NCBI RefSeq assembly: GCF_013388255.1
Contig: NZ_CP058215.1
Location: 930,001 to 994,000, forward strand
Source of the DNA: Methanolobus zinderi
GTDB taxonomy: Archaea; Halobacteriota; Methanosarcinia; Methanosarcinales; Methanosarcinaceae
DNA length: 64,000 nucleotides
Direction: 5' to 3'
Shown: positions 17,040 through 25,830 of the stretch, piece after piece
Numbering within the stretch: the stretch's first letter is position 1
Layout of the letters: every line of letters begins with the position of its first letter
Program-made: the position numbers and the translations under genes
Notes under the pieces: model-generated
Databases searched by the model: none
The model's input: only the letters and a program-made list of their open reading frames with translations
Told to the model about the DNA's origin: nothing

Positions 17040-19040
17040 TCATAAAGGTGACGAACAATCCTCTTCCTGCATGACATCCTCGGCCCACGCTCGACTGATC
17101 TCGGCAACGCTCCATGCCTGGGATATACATCCGCCAGGTTTGTGGGGAACATTCCCATCAAACACTTCGGATATTGTGCCTATTCCTGCTTCATCAAGGT
17201 GTCTTTCGAGACCTTTCAGGAGGGCTTTTGCATATGATCTGCTCTCTTGTGAATAATCATTGACCTTCCGGTAGGCTGTAATATAAGGTCCCAGTAGCCA
17301 GGGCCAGGCAGTGCCGCTATGATAGGCTGCGTCCCTGCTTAGCAGGTCTCCTCGATAGGTACCGATATATACCGTATCACGGGGAGAAAGTGTCCTGAGA
17401 CCATATGGTGTCAGCAGTTCTTCTGTGACAACCTTTACTATGCCCTTCTCCGTATTCCGGGAAAGCATTGTGAACGGCAATGAAACTGCAAATATCTGGT
17501 TTGGCCTGACAGATGCATCCTTTGCATGTATCCTGCTTTCAGGGCCCGGAATTAGATCATAGAGACAGCCTCTTTCCCTGTTCAGGAATTTCTCTGCAAA
17601 ACTGTCCTTTGCAGTCCGGGCAGTTTCTGAATAACCACTGACCTCTCTTTCTAACTTCTCTCCCAGGAGTTCTGCATATTTCAGAGCGTTATACCAGAGT
17701 GCATTGATCTCACAGGCTTTCCCTTTCCGGGGTGTAATGGGCGTATTGTCCACAATTGCATCCATCCAGGTAAGCTGTCCTCCGTGGAATATGAGGCCGT
17801 CATCATCCATGCCGATCCCGAATCTCGTTCCGTTGCGATAGTTTTCGATTATATCTTCGACAGTATTCCACATTGAATCGATGAATGGGATATCCTCTGT
17901 ATAGTCAAAATACCTACCAAGGGAGTGAACGAACCACAGGGATGCATCAACTGAATTGTAAATAGCCGATCCGCCGGGGCTATCCGAGAACATATTCGGT
18001 ATAAGTCCTTCCCTGCAGTTTGCTGCAAAGGTTGCAAGTATGTTCCTTGCATCATCAAACCTGCCGCTTACAAGGGTCAGACCCGGTAGTGAGATCATTG
18101 AGTCCCGACCCCAGTCTGCAAACCAGTGATAACCTGCGATAACAGACCTTGAATCCGTGGATTTTCTTTTTACAATGAAAGAATCCCCTGCAGTGACAAG
18201 CCGGCGTATAAAGGTATCATCTCTGTCATATCTCTCTACAAGCTTATCAAGACGCTCTGTCTCTTTCTCAAGCCTGTTCCTTACAGTCCGGATATCAGCA
18301 GAACCGGTATCCCCGGTGGATGCAATAATGAAAAAAGATGAATAGCCTTTCCCGATATCAGCTTCAAAGTATCCGGGATTGAAGTTATCTTCAATATAGG
18401 GATACCCTCTTGAGAGCTCCACAGGGTATTCAAGATTGTAGTACCAGTAAGGCTCATGGCTGAACTGCATATTGGAATTCAGGTGGATTTCACTTTTCCC
18501 GTTTTTCAGAATAATCCCGGTATCTTTTGCTTCCTGGTGGAAGTTGATATCTTTTGATCTGGTAAGATGATGTATATCCCTGTCATTGACAAGCGGGAAC
18601 ATACGCAGGGATACATCTGTATCAAGGGGATTGTGGATATTGTACATTATTATGATTGTATTCTCCCCGTATACCATGAACAGCTTTTTTTCGATACTTA
18701 TTCCACCTGTCATATATCGAAAGGTTGGTATTGGGTCCATGGCAAATCCCATCAGGTACCGGTAACCTTCGGGGTGTACTTTTCCCGGATACTGGTGTGC
18801 TGCAAGGTAGTATGTATCTTCGCCTGCTATAATTTCCTCATCAAGGGAGCAGAGCATCAGCCTCCGCTCCACAGGTGGATTCATGGATGCCACCAGCAGA
18901 CCATGATACTTTCTTGTGTTTATTCCCATAGAGGTGCCGGCAGCATATCCTCCAAGGCCGTTGGTTACTATCCACTCCTTGTAAGGGAATTCCCGGTTAG
19001 ATATGTCCCCTCTATCACGATCATAACTGATATCTTTCAT
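17040..19040 (-). CDS. Glycogen debranching enzyme (amylo-alpha-1,6-glucosidase, GH133)
   Basis: Hydrolyses alpha-1,6 branch glucose in glycogen. The N-terminal domain has EWIVTNGLGGYAAGTSMGINTRKYHG (read in two parts), diagnostic of archaeal/bacterial GDE. The (alpha/alpha)6 domain has YHWFADWGRDSMISLPGL, LTWMDA and GTISEVFDGN, containing the likely catalytic acids. I prefer ATG 19040 (MKDISYDR), because homologues start shortly before this Asp-Arg; an ATG at 19091 would overlap the upstream gene by 26 bp. It is the last gene of a nine-gene minus-strand run, 25 bp after the GH15 gene. It would complete glycogen breakdown together with GH15, GH57 and the phosphorylase. Confidence 0.92.
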   Translation of the reverse strand: MKDISYDRDRGDISNREFPYKEWIVTNGLGGYAAGTSMGINTRKYHGLLVASMNPPVERRLMLCSLDEEIIAGEDTYYLAAHQYPGKVHPEGYRYLMGFAMDPIPTFRYMTGGISIEKKLFMVYGENTIIIMYNIHNPLDTDVSLRMFPLVNDRDIHHLTRSKDINFHQEAKDTGIILKNGKSEIHLNSNMQFSHEPYWYYNLEYPVELSRGYPYIEDNFNPGYFEADIGKGYSSFFIIASTGDTGSADIRTVRNRLEKETERLDKLVERYDRDDTFIRRLVTAGDSFIVKRKSTDSRSVIAGYHWFADWGRDSMISLPGLTLVSGRFDDARNILATFAANCREGLIPNMFSDSPGGSAIYNSVDASLWFVHSLGRYFDYTEDIPFIDSMWNTVEDIIENYRNGTRFGIGMDDDGLIFHGGQLTWMDAIVDNTPITPRKGKACEINALWYNALKYAELLGEKLEREVSGYSETARTAKDSFAEKFLNRERGCLYDLIPGPESRIHAKDASVRPNQIFAVSLPFTMLSRNTEKGIVKVVTEELLTPYGLRTLSPRDTVYIGTYRGDLLSRDAAYHSGTAWPWLLGPYITAYRKVNDYSQESRSYAKALLKGLERHLDEAGIGTISEVFDGNVPHKPGGCISQAWSVAEISRAWAEDVMQEEDCSSPL

Positions 19041-19065
19041 TATTTCCCCCGGAAATGAAAATATC

Positions 19066-21033
19066 TTATGCGGAATTGCGGCTAAGTTCATCGAGCAGAA
19101 TAATATTTTCCAGCATCAGGGCACAACTCCAGCACAAAGGAATAGCCCATGCAGGCCTGCCGGAATGCTTGTTTACCTGCTCTGGCAGCATTCCGGAACT
19201 GGTTGTCCCTCTTACCGACCACCGGATATATTCCAGTGCTTTTGTTGTCAGCATTTCCCGTTCATTATTCTTTTCCAGATCATGGGTCTCCTTCATTGAA
19301 TCTGCAAGTAAAAGCAGCGCCTTTGAGAGCCATAAAGTGGTGACAGTCCAGGGGTTGCCTTCTATATAGCTATCTCTTTCATAGCGCTTTATCCCAAAAT
19401 ATTCATTCACCGGAACTCTGAGACGGGACTCGATATTGCTGATCATTGACTTGATCATCTTCCTTTCATTCTCATCATCCGCAGAGAGCATATTGAAGGG
19501 TACGAAAGTTCCCAGGATGCTGGCATCGATGTCTGTATCAAGTTTTCCATTCCTGATTCCGCGTGCAAAGTAACCCTGGTCCGCAAGCCAGAAACTCTCT
19601 ATTGTTTGCTGCTTGATAAGCTCCGCCCTCTCAATCCAGCGGCTGGCAAGCCCTGTTTCATTGTAGTCACGTGCCAGACGTGCAGCACCCATAAGTCCGC
19701 CGTAGATTGCAGCATTGGTATAGGTAAAAATACCCGAATAGGTTTCCCAGAGGCATGTGCATGGTTCGTGTAACCCTTCAGGGGTCCTTTTCATAAGGTA
19801 TTCGGCTGCTGAAAGGACAGTTGACCACATATTATCAAGGAACTCCCTCTTCATTACGGGTTCGAGACTGTCATAGTATTCTTCCATGGCAAACAACGTG
19901 GAACCTGTCTCATCTATCTGGGTCGAGAATCTGAAATTGCCCCATGAAGAGCCGGCATTACCGTCAAGCCAGTAACGCTGGAACCAGGAACCATCAGGAA
20001 GCTGGGTCTGTCTGCACCATGTGAAGAAACGCTCGCAGTACTCCGGGTACCCCGCATCCAGAAGTGCCAGTACTATTTCAGAGGTGTCCCTGTTCCAGCA
20101 ATAGCCATAACCACCGCTTTTCTCAAAATCATGATCAAATTCAGGCGCTGCAACAAATGAACCCTTATCAGGGTCGTTCAGGATGCTTAATGTAAGTAAA
20201 GAACGATTGAACGTCTCCATCAGTTCCACATTTATGTACTCAAACTCAGACACTTTCTTTATATCCAGGAGCCTTTTTCTGGAAAGCCACTTGATCCAGC
20301 TTTCCTGTGTTTCATTTAACATACTTTCAACGGTCTTGTTCCGTGTATCACGTATCTGTCTGTAAAGCAACTGTCTTGCTGATGCAGCACCGATGAATAT
20401 ACTGATCTCGGCAGTAGATCCGGGCTCGATATCAAGTTTCCAGCCGATAGCGTTGTTAATGTTACCTATATCCTCATGATTGTTCTGCAGCTCGCCGTCT
20501 TCCATATCATACTTGGCATTTGTCCACCATATAGTATCCAGGGCCTTTCCGATCTGCCATTCTTCGAACATGGGCACAGAGCCTATTCCCAGGTGGTAGT
20601 CCTTCCAGTATTGCACAAGGATCCCTGATTCATGGTCACAGAATGCAGAATTCTTTTTCTGTATTTCTCCTACCTGAAAATTAGAATAGTAAAAGAACTT
20701 TCCATGAAATCCCGCCGACGAACTGATCTTATAATTGCGTACCATTACCGGATGGTCTTTATGAATAAAGTCCTGAATATACATTTTCAGTCCGGTCGGA
20801 TGCACAAGTTCGGTGTTTACTATATTTGTATTTTCCACATAGTTCTGTCTTACCTGCCATTCATGGTCGTTTGACCAGATGAGCCTGTTCCCGTCATACA
20901 GGCAGGCCTGTGATTCTTCAAGATGTTGTGCAAAGTCCCTTCCCGGATAGAAGAAATTGAAGAGCTCTCCTTTTTTACCCATGGTGACAAGCAAATGCCG
21001 ATTACCGAGTATTGAGTTGGGCTGCCTGATCAA
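19066..21033 (-). CDS. Glucoamylase-like glycoside hydrolase, GH15
   Basis: 655 residues, releasing glucose from alpha-glucan ends. The N-terminal beta-sandwich domain starts MIRQPNSILGN, as in archaeal GH15. The catalytic barrel has GGYGYCWNRDTS, LPDGSWFQRYW, TCLWETYSG (likely general acid Glu) and, near the end, GMLPEQVNKHSG (likely general base Glu) followed by PLCWSCALML. No signal peptide is present, so it acts in the cytoplasm on stored glycogen. The start ATG overlaps the stop of the V4R gene by 4 bp (translational coupling). Confidence 0.92.
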   Translation of the reverse strand: MIRQPNSILGNRHLLVTMGKKGELFNFFYPGRDFAQHLEESQACLYDGNRLIWSNDHEWQVRQNYVENTNIVNTELVHPTGLKMYIQDFIHKDHPVMVRNYKISSSAGFHGKFFYYSNFQVGEIQKKNSAFCDHESGILVQYWKDYHLGIGSVPMFEEWQIGKALDTIWWTNAKYDMEDGELQNNHEDIGNINNAIGWKLDIEPGSTAEISIFIGAASARQLLYRQIRDTRNKTVESMLNETQESWIKWLSRKRLLDIKKVSEFEYINVELMETFNRSLLTLSILNDPDKGSFVAAPEFDHDFEKSGGYGYCWNRDTSEIVLALLDAGYPEYCERFFTWCRQTQLPDGSWFQRYWLDGNAGSSWGNFRFSTQIDETGSTLFAMEEYYDSLEPVMKREFLDNMWSTVLSAAEYLMKRTPEGLHEPCTCLWETYSGIFTYTNAAIYGGLMGAARLARDYNETGLASRWIERAELIKQQTIESFWLADQGYFARGIRNGKLDTDIDASILGTFVPFNMLSADDENERKMIKSMISNIESRLRVPVNEYFGIKRYERDSYIEGNPWTVTTLWLSKALLLLADSMKETHDLEKNNEREMLTTKALEYIRWSVRGTTSSGMLPEQVNKHSGRPAWAIPLCWSCALMLENIILLDELSRNSA

Positions 21034-21839
21034 TCCAGCTCTCTCCTGAGTACGTGTTCTGTTTTTGCACCTCTGGGTACAGGGGATATTATGTGTTCAC
21101 AGAAGATGTGTCCTGTACTCAGACACTGACTTTCGTGGACCTGAACCGTCCTTTCCATGACTTCTGATATGAACCCTGAAAAAAAGCCACTTATATAGGC
21201 ACAAGCAGGCATTTCAGTTTCTTTATACACATCTGAAATAAAACAATCCAGGGTCCGAATGCTGCCTTCAAGGTTTTTTATATCAACATCATACTCGAGC
21301 ATTCCCCATCCTGCAGCCATAAACAGTTCTTTGAGCAGGTCAAAACAATTGCTTTTATCAATATCGATTATCTCACGTAAGAGTTTGACTGCCATGGTCC
21401 CGCTTATAATGCCGGTGTGCATCTGGAGACCTTCAGCTTGTGGAACATGTTCGTTCATGATTCTGAGGATGTCAACAAATGTCCTAGCCCTCAGGATGAT
21501 AGCTCTTTCTCCGAAAAGACTCAAAGGGAACTCCACGGACTGCATTACCTGGTTTCTGGATACTCCGTAGTCGACATCAAGCACTACATCCATTTGTTTA
21601 AGTTCAGCTACAACGTCGTTTACGTCCCTGCCTTTCTCAACTTCCGTAAAAATAACATATTTTCCTCTTGCCGGGTCTTCAAGGCTATCCATATATGCAA
21701 ATCTCATATCAAGTCCTTTCTCCGCAAAAAGAGAAGTTATGTCAGCTTCCGAATGCACGGTGTTCCTGTAGGCTATCTTGAACCAGATGACTTCAGCATC
21801 TTTGTTTGCCTTTGAGAACATGCATAGATCTCGCACCAT
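21030..21839 (-). CDS. ACT-like plus V4R-domain sensor protein
   Basis: 269 residues with no HTH and no TM. Residues 1-100 look like an ACT-type small-molecule domain (FTEVEKGRDVNDVVAELKQMD). The rest carries a V4R (4-vinyl reductase) fold, ending in ACAYISGFFSGFISEVM and the Cys-containing stretch SQCLSTGHIFCEHI, the typical V4R C-terminus that binds small molecules or metals. AGGTG lies 11 nt before the ATG. It is sandwiched between GH57 and GH15 genes, overlapping the latter by 4 bp, so it probably senses a sugar, energy or redox signal for glycogen use. That role is inference. Confidence 0.75.
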   Translation of the reverse strand: MVRDLCMFSKANKDAEVIWFKIAYRNTVHSEADITSLFAEKGLDMRFAYMDSLEDPARGKYVIFTEVEKGRDVNDVVAELKQMDVVLDVDYGVSRNQVMQSVEFPLSLFGERAIILRARTFVDILRIMNEHVPQAEGLQMHTGIISGTMAVKLLREIIDIDKSNCFDLLKELFMAAGWGMLEYDVDIKNLEGSIRTLDCFISDVYKETEMPACAYISGFFSGFISEVMERTVQVHESQCLSTGHIFCEHIISPVPRGAKTEHVLRRELD

Positions 21840-21873
21840 ATTAACAACACCTGAATAGGAATAGGTCTGTAAA

Positions 21874-23076
21874 CTATTTATTCTGCTCTTTCAGTTCCAT
21901 GAAAACCTTTTCCTTAAAATCCATCATCACTGCCATGAAATTCACAGCAGCATCATAGGGTGATTCATGGATGCTGAAATACGAATGCACATCGCCGTCT
22001 CCGAGCCATTTGGTGCTCATATAGTAATAATGGTCAGATGTCAGCAGATGTTTCCATATCTTTATGAGCTCTTTATCCCCGGTTGCTTTCACATACGGCT
22101 CAAGTAGCTTTGCTTCTTCAAAACACCGTCTCTGCATATCATTACCAAGCCAGGCACTGGTATCTCTTTCAATATCCGCCCAGGATATTGTTGAGAAATC
22201 ACCCACATCTATCTCGCCTGCCGGAGAATACTTCTCGATCGTCTGGGAAGGAGTGAGGAAGCTGATCCCACGGTCTGTAACCTCTCCCGGAACTGCCCTG
22301 AGAAACTCAAAGATGCCGGTATCTGTCCACTGGTGTTCCCCGAATGTCTCGTAATCCATGAAGATATTGGCTGTTTCTCCTGAGCTCTGAGACACCCAGT
22401 CAGCCCATTTGCCTGCAGTCAGAGGATACTCCTCCCGCCATTGCGATGAGAAGCGGTATCCGATATCGTCACTTAATTTATAATTTCTCAGAAGTACTGC
22501 AATATCACTGCTCTTTGCTTTATAGACATGGTTTGGTGACCTGCCTCCAAGCACCCTTTCTATGCCTTCGGTAAGTATTGCCTTATATCCCATCTCGGCG
22601 GCAGCTCCGGCTATGGTATTGTTATACATCAGCTCCGTGTTCCTGAATACCTCCGGTGTGATGCCAAGCAGTTCTGACATGACCCTGCGATGCTCTTTCA
22701 CCTCTTCTATGAACTCCTGCCTTGACTCGAAAAGTGCTGCAATGGAATGATAATATGTCTCATCAATGAACTCTACACAGCCAGTTTGGGCGAGATCCCT
22801 GAATGATTCCAGTACATCCCCGCCCCAGCTCTCACACTGGCTCAGGAGAGTGCCTGTTACCGACATGCTCACTCTGAACTCACCGGAAGTATTATCGATC
22901 AATTCCAGGATGGTCTGGTTTGCAGGTAGATAGCATTTCTCGGAAACCCTCCGGAAGATCTCTTTGTTGATATCGTTATCAAAATATCTGTTGAATCCAC
23001 TGATTCTTTTGTCAGGCCAGAACCACTTTAACCTGTGTGGCTGGTGAAGTTCAAAATAGAAACAGACCGATCTCAT
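21874..23076 (-). CDS. GH57 alpha-amylase-type glycoside hydrolase (catalytic residues intact)
   Basis: 400 residues. GH57 regions are visible: HQPHR (11-15), FRNTEL with nucleophile Glu148, and FMDYETFGEH with acid/base Asp241. No signal peptide is present, so it acts on internal alpha-glucan. It overlaps the preceding GH57-like gene by 4 bp and is 34 bp before the V4R gene. The paralogue upstream has lost some of these residues. Confidence 0.92.
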   Translation of the reverse strand: MRSVCFYFELHQPHRLKWFWPDKRISGFNRYFDNDINKEIFRRVSEKCYLPANQTILELIDNTSGEFRVSMSVTGTLLSQCESWGGDVLESFRDLAQTGCVEFIDETYYHSIAALFESRQEFIEEVKEHRRVMSELLGITPEVFRNTELMYNNTIAGAAAEMGYKAILTEGIERVLGGRSPNHVYKAKSSDIAVLLRNYKLSDDIGYRFSSQWREEYPLTAGKWADWVSQSSGETANIFMDYETFGEHQWTDTGIFEFLRAVPGEVTDRGISFLTPSQTIEKYSPAGEIDVGDFSTISWADIERDTSAWLGNDMQRRCFEEAKLLEPYVKATGDKELIKIWKHLLTSDHYYYMSTKWLGDGDVHSYFSIHESPYDAAVNFMAVMMDFKEKVFMELKEQNK

Positions 23077-24203
23077 CTGTCTGCCTCCACAAGAGCTCTT
23101 TTCATATCAGAGAGTATGGAAAAGTTATTGACCGCCCGTTCATATCCCAGCCTGCGCCCTTCAGCATTGAGCTCAAGAAGGATATCTGTTTGCTGGAGAT
23201 AGCGGTATAATTTCCTGATTCTTCCGTATCTCGGATCAGATCCATGCCCATCCAGTCCATGGCCAATGTTCTGGAGCTCATGCATATAGAGGTGCTGTGC
23301 ATGATTTCCCAGCAGATTGTGCATTCCATAGCGCGCTGTCCTTTTGGAATGAAGGGATGGTAGTTCCTGTGACCTGAACCTGGCAGCGGCTTCTTCCGGC
23401 AGAAGCATTTCGATCCCATGGTAAGCCAGGCACCCAGGCAGGTCTCTGAAGAATTGTAATATTTGCTTATCCTTTTGCAGGTGTCCCTGAAGGGAATCGT
23501 ACTTGATATACAGTGTGACGACATCACCTTTCATATCTGATATCCATGAGGCGAATTTTTCAGGTATCAGTGGGAAACCGGTCCATTTCCTGTCAGAGTA
23601 TTTCTTTTCAATGTCCTCGCTGAGATCGATGTGCCGCAGAATCGTGGGAATCTCATTCCTGTACACATGTACGGGATCACTTCCATTGATCAGGTTCTGC
23701 GAACCTTCTGAGATAAAACACTTAAATCCCATGTCTCTTACAGACCCGATAACTTTCTGTTCAAGGATAAGTTCCGGGTTCGCAAAAGTTACAGGTCTTA
23801 CCCCAAACAGTTCATCAAGCGCTTCAAGATGCATTTTCACCTGTGCTTCAAATTCATCCGGTCCGGTAAAGAAAGGACAGATCGAATGATAGTACGGAGA
23901 AGCTATAAGGCCTGCACCCATGCTGACAAGTTCTTTGAAACTCCCGGGAATTCCGTGCGTCCATTTGCACTGTTCCAGGTAAATGCCTGATATGTCAAAG
24001 GCGTATTTTCCCCCATTGTCCATGGAATCTGCCAGAGCACGGTTGATAGGGATCGTATCCTTTTCCAGTTTTGAGAAATTCTGGAAAGCCTTCTCCATAT
24101 CAAAGTAGTTTCTGAGTTCAGGAGAAGTGTAACCCTCCCAGGGCCAGTACCATTTAAGAGGCAGCGGGAGGTGTACTTCGAAACATATACAAACGGTCTT
24201 CAT
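23073..24203 (-). CDS. GH57-like paralogue, probable pseudoenzyme
   Basis: 376 residues, plainly homologous to the downstream GH57 gene (YWPWEGY against the KWFWPDKR region; FANPEL against FRNTEL). Glu144 of the nucleophile position is kept, but HQPHR has become HLPLP and the acid/base Asp is replaced: YIKYDSLQGH stands where the paralogue has FMDYETFGEH, so Lys234 occupies the Asp position. It is likely catalytically dead or altered, and perhaps a partner subunit or glycogen-binding protein of the active GH57. The 4-bp gene overlap suggests matched expression. Homology is seen directly; loss of activity is inferred. Confidence 0.85.
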   Translation of the reverse strand: MKTVCICFEVHLPLPLKWYWPWEGYTSPELRNYFDMEKAFQNFSKLEKDTIPINRALADSMDNGGKYAFDISGIYLEQCKWTHGIPGSFKELVSMGAGLIASPYYHSICPFFTGPDEFEAQVKMHLEALDELFGVRPVTFANPELILEQKVIGSVRDMGFKCFISEGSQNLINGSDPVHVYRNEIPTILRHIDLSEDIEKKYSDRKWTGFPLIPEKFASWISDMKGDVVTLYIKYDSLQGHLQKDKQILQFFRDLPGCLAYHGIEMLLPEEAAARFRSQELPSLHSKRTARYGMHNLLGNHAQHLYMHELQNIGHGLDGHGSDPRYGRIRKLYRYLQQTDILLELNAEGRRLGYERAVNNFSILSDMKRALVEADR

Positions 24204-24223
24204 TAGCTATTTCCTCAATACAT

Positions 24224-25108
24224 TCAACTTTCCCCGTTATTATTTTCTGCGATCTGCGGTATCTGCCGGGTTCGCAGTTCATCTGCAAACCAGACAGTTC
24301 TCTGTGGGAAGGCGATCTCAATGCCATTCTCTTCCAGTGTCTTCTTAATGATCCAGAGCATCCTTGTTTTCAGCTCATACCATTCCGTAACCGGGGACCA
24401 TATCCTGACAAGGATATTGACTGCGTTATCTCCCAGATTATCTACGAAGATACCCGCAGGAGGGTTCTTGAGTGCAAAGGGCTCTTTATCGAGTATTTCC
24501 TGGATGATCTCAATGGCTTCGTCCGCATCGTCCTCGTAGCGTATACCAACTACATAGTCAAACCTTCTGACCACATTCGCGACATAGTTTGTGATATTCG
24601 TCGTGAACACTATCTCGTTCGGCACTCTCACAAAAAGACCGTCATAGGTACGGATTATGGTGGAAATAAAGCTTATATCCTCTACATATCCCGCGCTGTT
24701 GGATATGTTCACCTGATCCCCTATCTTAATTGGTCTTTCTGTCATCAGGAAAATACCTGACATGAGGTTTCCTACAATACTCTGGCTGGCAAAACCCACT
24801 ACGATACCCACGACACCACCGGCAACCAGCAGACCTGAGACGTTTACATCAAGTACCGGGAATATGATGGTTACGACAGCAAGCGTGATAACACCATAGT
24901 AAACTATCTTCAGCAGGATGTTCATCTGCTCTTTGTCTATCCTCTCCTTAAAGGACCTCTCAAGATACAATGTGAGTCCCTTTCCTATTGCGATTGCCAG
25001 AAAGAGTATCAGTATGACTATGATACCTTTCAGTAGTACATCCTGGAATGTTGGTGCAAGGTTTATGAGTTCAGTTACATTACCTGAGATATTTTCAGCG
25101 ACATTCAT
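24224..25108 (-). CDS. Mechanosensitive channel, MscS family
   Basis: 294 residues: three TM helices and a cytoplasmic cage domain. The pore helix region reads GVVGIVVGFASQSIVGNLMSGIFLMTERP, followed by KIGDQVNI, the MscS beta-domain signature. It opens under membrane tension to release solutes on osmotic downshift. The start overlaps the end of the DUF432 gene by 4 bp, so it is coupled to it; the GH57-like gene follows 20 bp later. The C-terminus (RTVWFADEL) is complete. Confidence 0.93.
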   Translation of the reverse strand: MNVAENISGNVTELINLAPTFQDVLLKGIIVILILFLAIAIGKGLTLYLERSFKERIDKEQMNILLKIVYYGVITLAVVTIIFPVLDVNVSGLLVAGGVVGIVVGFASQSIVGNLMSGIFLMTERPIKIGDQVNISNSAGYVEDISFISTIIRTYDGLFVRVPNEIVFTTNITNYVANVVRRFDYVVGIRYEDDADEAIEIIQEILDKEPFALKNPPAGIFVDNLGDNAVNILVRIWSPVTEWYELKTRMLWIIKKTLEENGIEIAFPQRTVWFADELRTRQIPQIAENNNGES

Positions 25109-25812
25109 AAGCCAAACTCCATTACGCTCTTCGTACCATTCAGCAGTATCTTGCGTGATGTGTACAGTTCAACGGATCTATGGAAACCCGGTGAAAGCGG
25201 ATAGGTTGTGAAATCTATCTCAGCCAGGTTCTTATTGATTATCTTCATCTGTGCCTTCATGGAGATCCTGTCTGATCCGTAGTATATTTTCATTCCGTAG
25301 GCATTGAACACAGCCTGGCTTATTTCCATCCAGTTACCGGTCTCATTGGAGATTACCAGTTCCAGGTCTCCTTCATACAAAATATCAGGCCGCGGATAGG
25401 ATGGATAAACCTGACTTTCCCAGTGTTTGCATATGAGACCCCGATTAGGATTACCGTACAGGGTATATTTATTCTCATTAAATGTGATTATGTCTATTAG
25501 CTCGTATTCCCCATCTTTTCTTGAGATGAATATTCCTATCTCTATGGGGAATTTGAGGTGTATTGTCTGTTTGTCATAGGGAGCGATCATCACCGAACGC
25601 TGGAATTCTATAAGCAGAAAAGAACTTAGTGTCTTGGGAACATTCACAGGTTCGATGGGATTTATAAGAAATTCACCCTTTTGAAGCAGGATCTTCTCAA
25701 TTGTATCGTCTTTTGAAGATCGCTTGTAAACCAGGTTTCCTTTCTCTTCTTCTACTGATATTGTAGTTCCTTCGGTCTCTACTGTGAAAGGTGGAGTATA
25801 TTTGTCAAACAT
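25105..25812 (-). CDS. DUF432 family protein
   Basis: 235 residues, mostly beta, no TM segment. Features: MFDKYTPPF start, PFEIGIFI-like FPIEIGIFISRKDGEYELID, YGNPNRGLICKHW, and KRILLNGT-like RKILLNGTKSVMEFGL end. It resembles DUF432, an archaeal family of unknown function often found next to MscS genes. Here it overlaps the MscS gene by 4 bp and follows corA by 18 bp, suggesting a cytoplasmic partner of the channel. The function is not known and the association is inferred from context. Confidence 0.78.
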   Translation of the reverse strand: MFDKYTPPFTVETEGTTISVEEEKGNLVYKRSSKDDTIEKILLQKGEFLINPIEPVNVPKTLSSFLLIEFQRSVMIAPYDKQTIHLKFPIEIGIFISRKDGEYELIDIITFNENKYTLYGNPNRGLICKHWESQVYPSYPRPDILYEGDLELVISNETGNWMEISQAVFNAYGMKIYYGSDRISMKAQMKIINKNLAEIDFTTYPLSPGFHRSVELYTSRKILLNGTKSVMEFGL

Positions 25813-25830
25813 TATTGTTCCTTCACTGTT

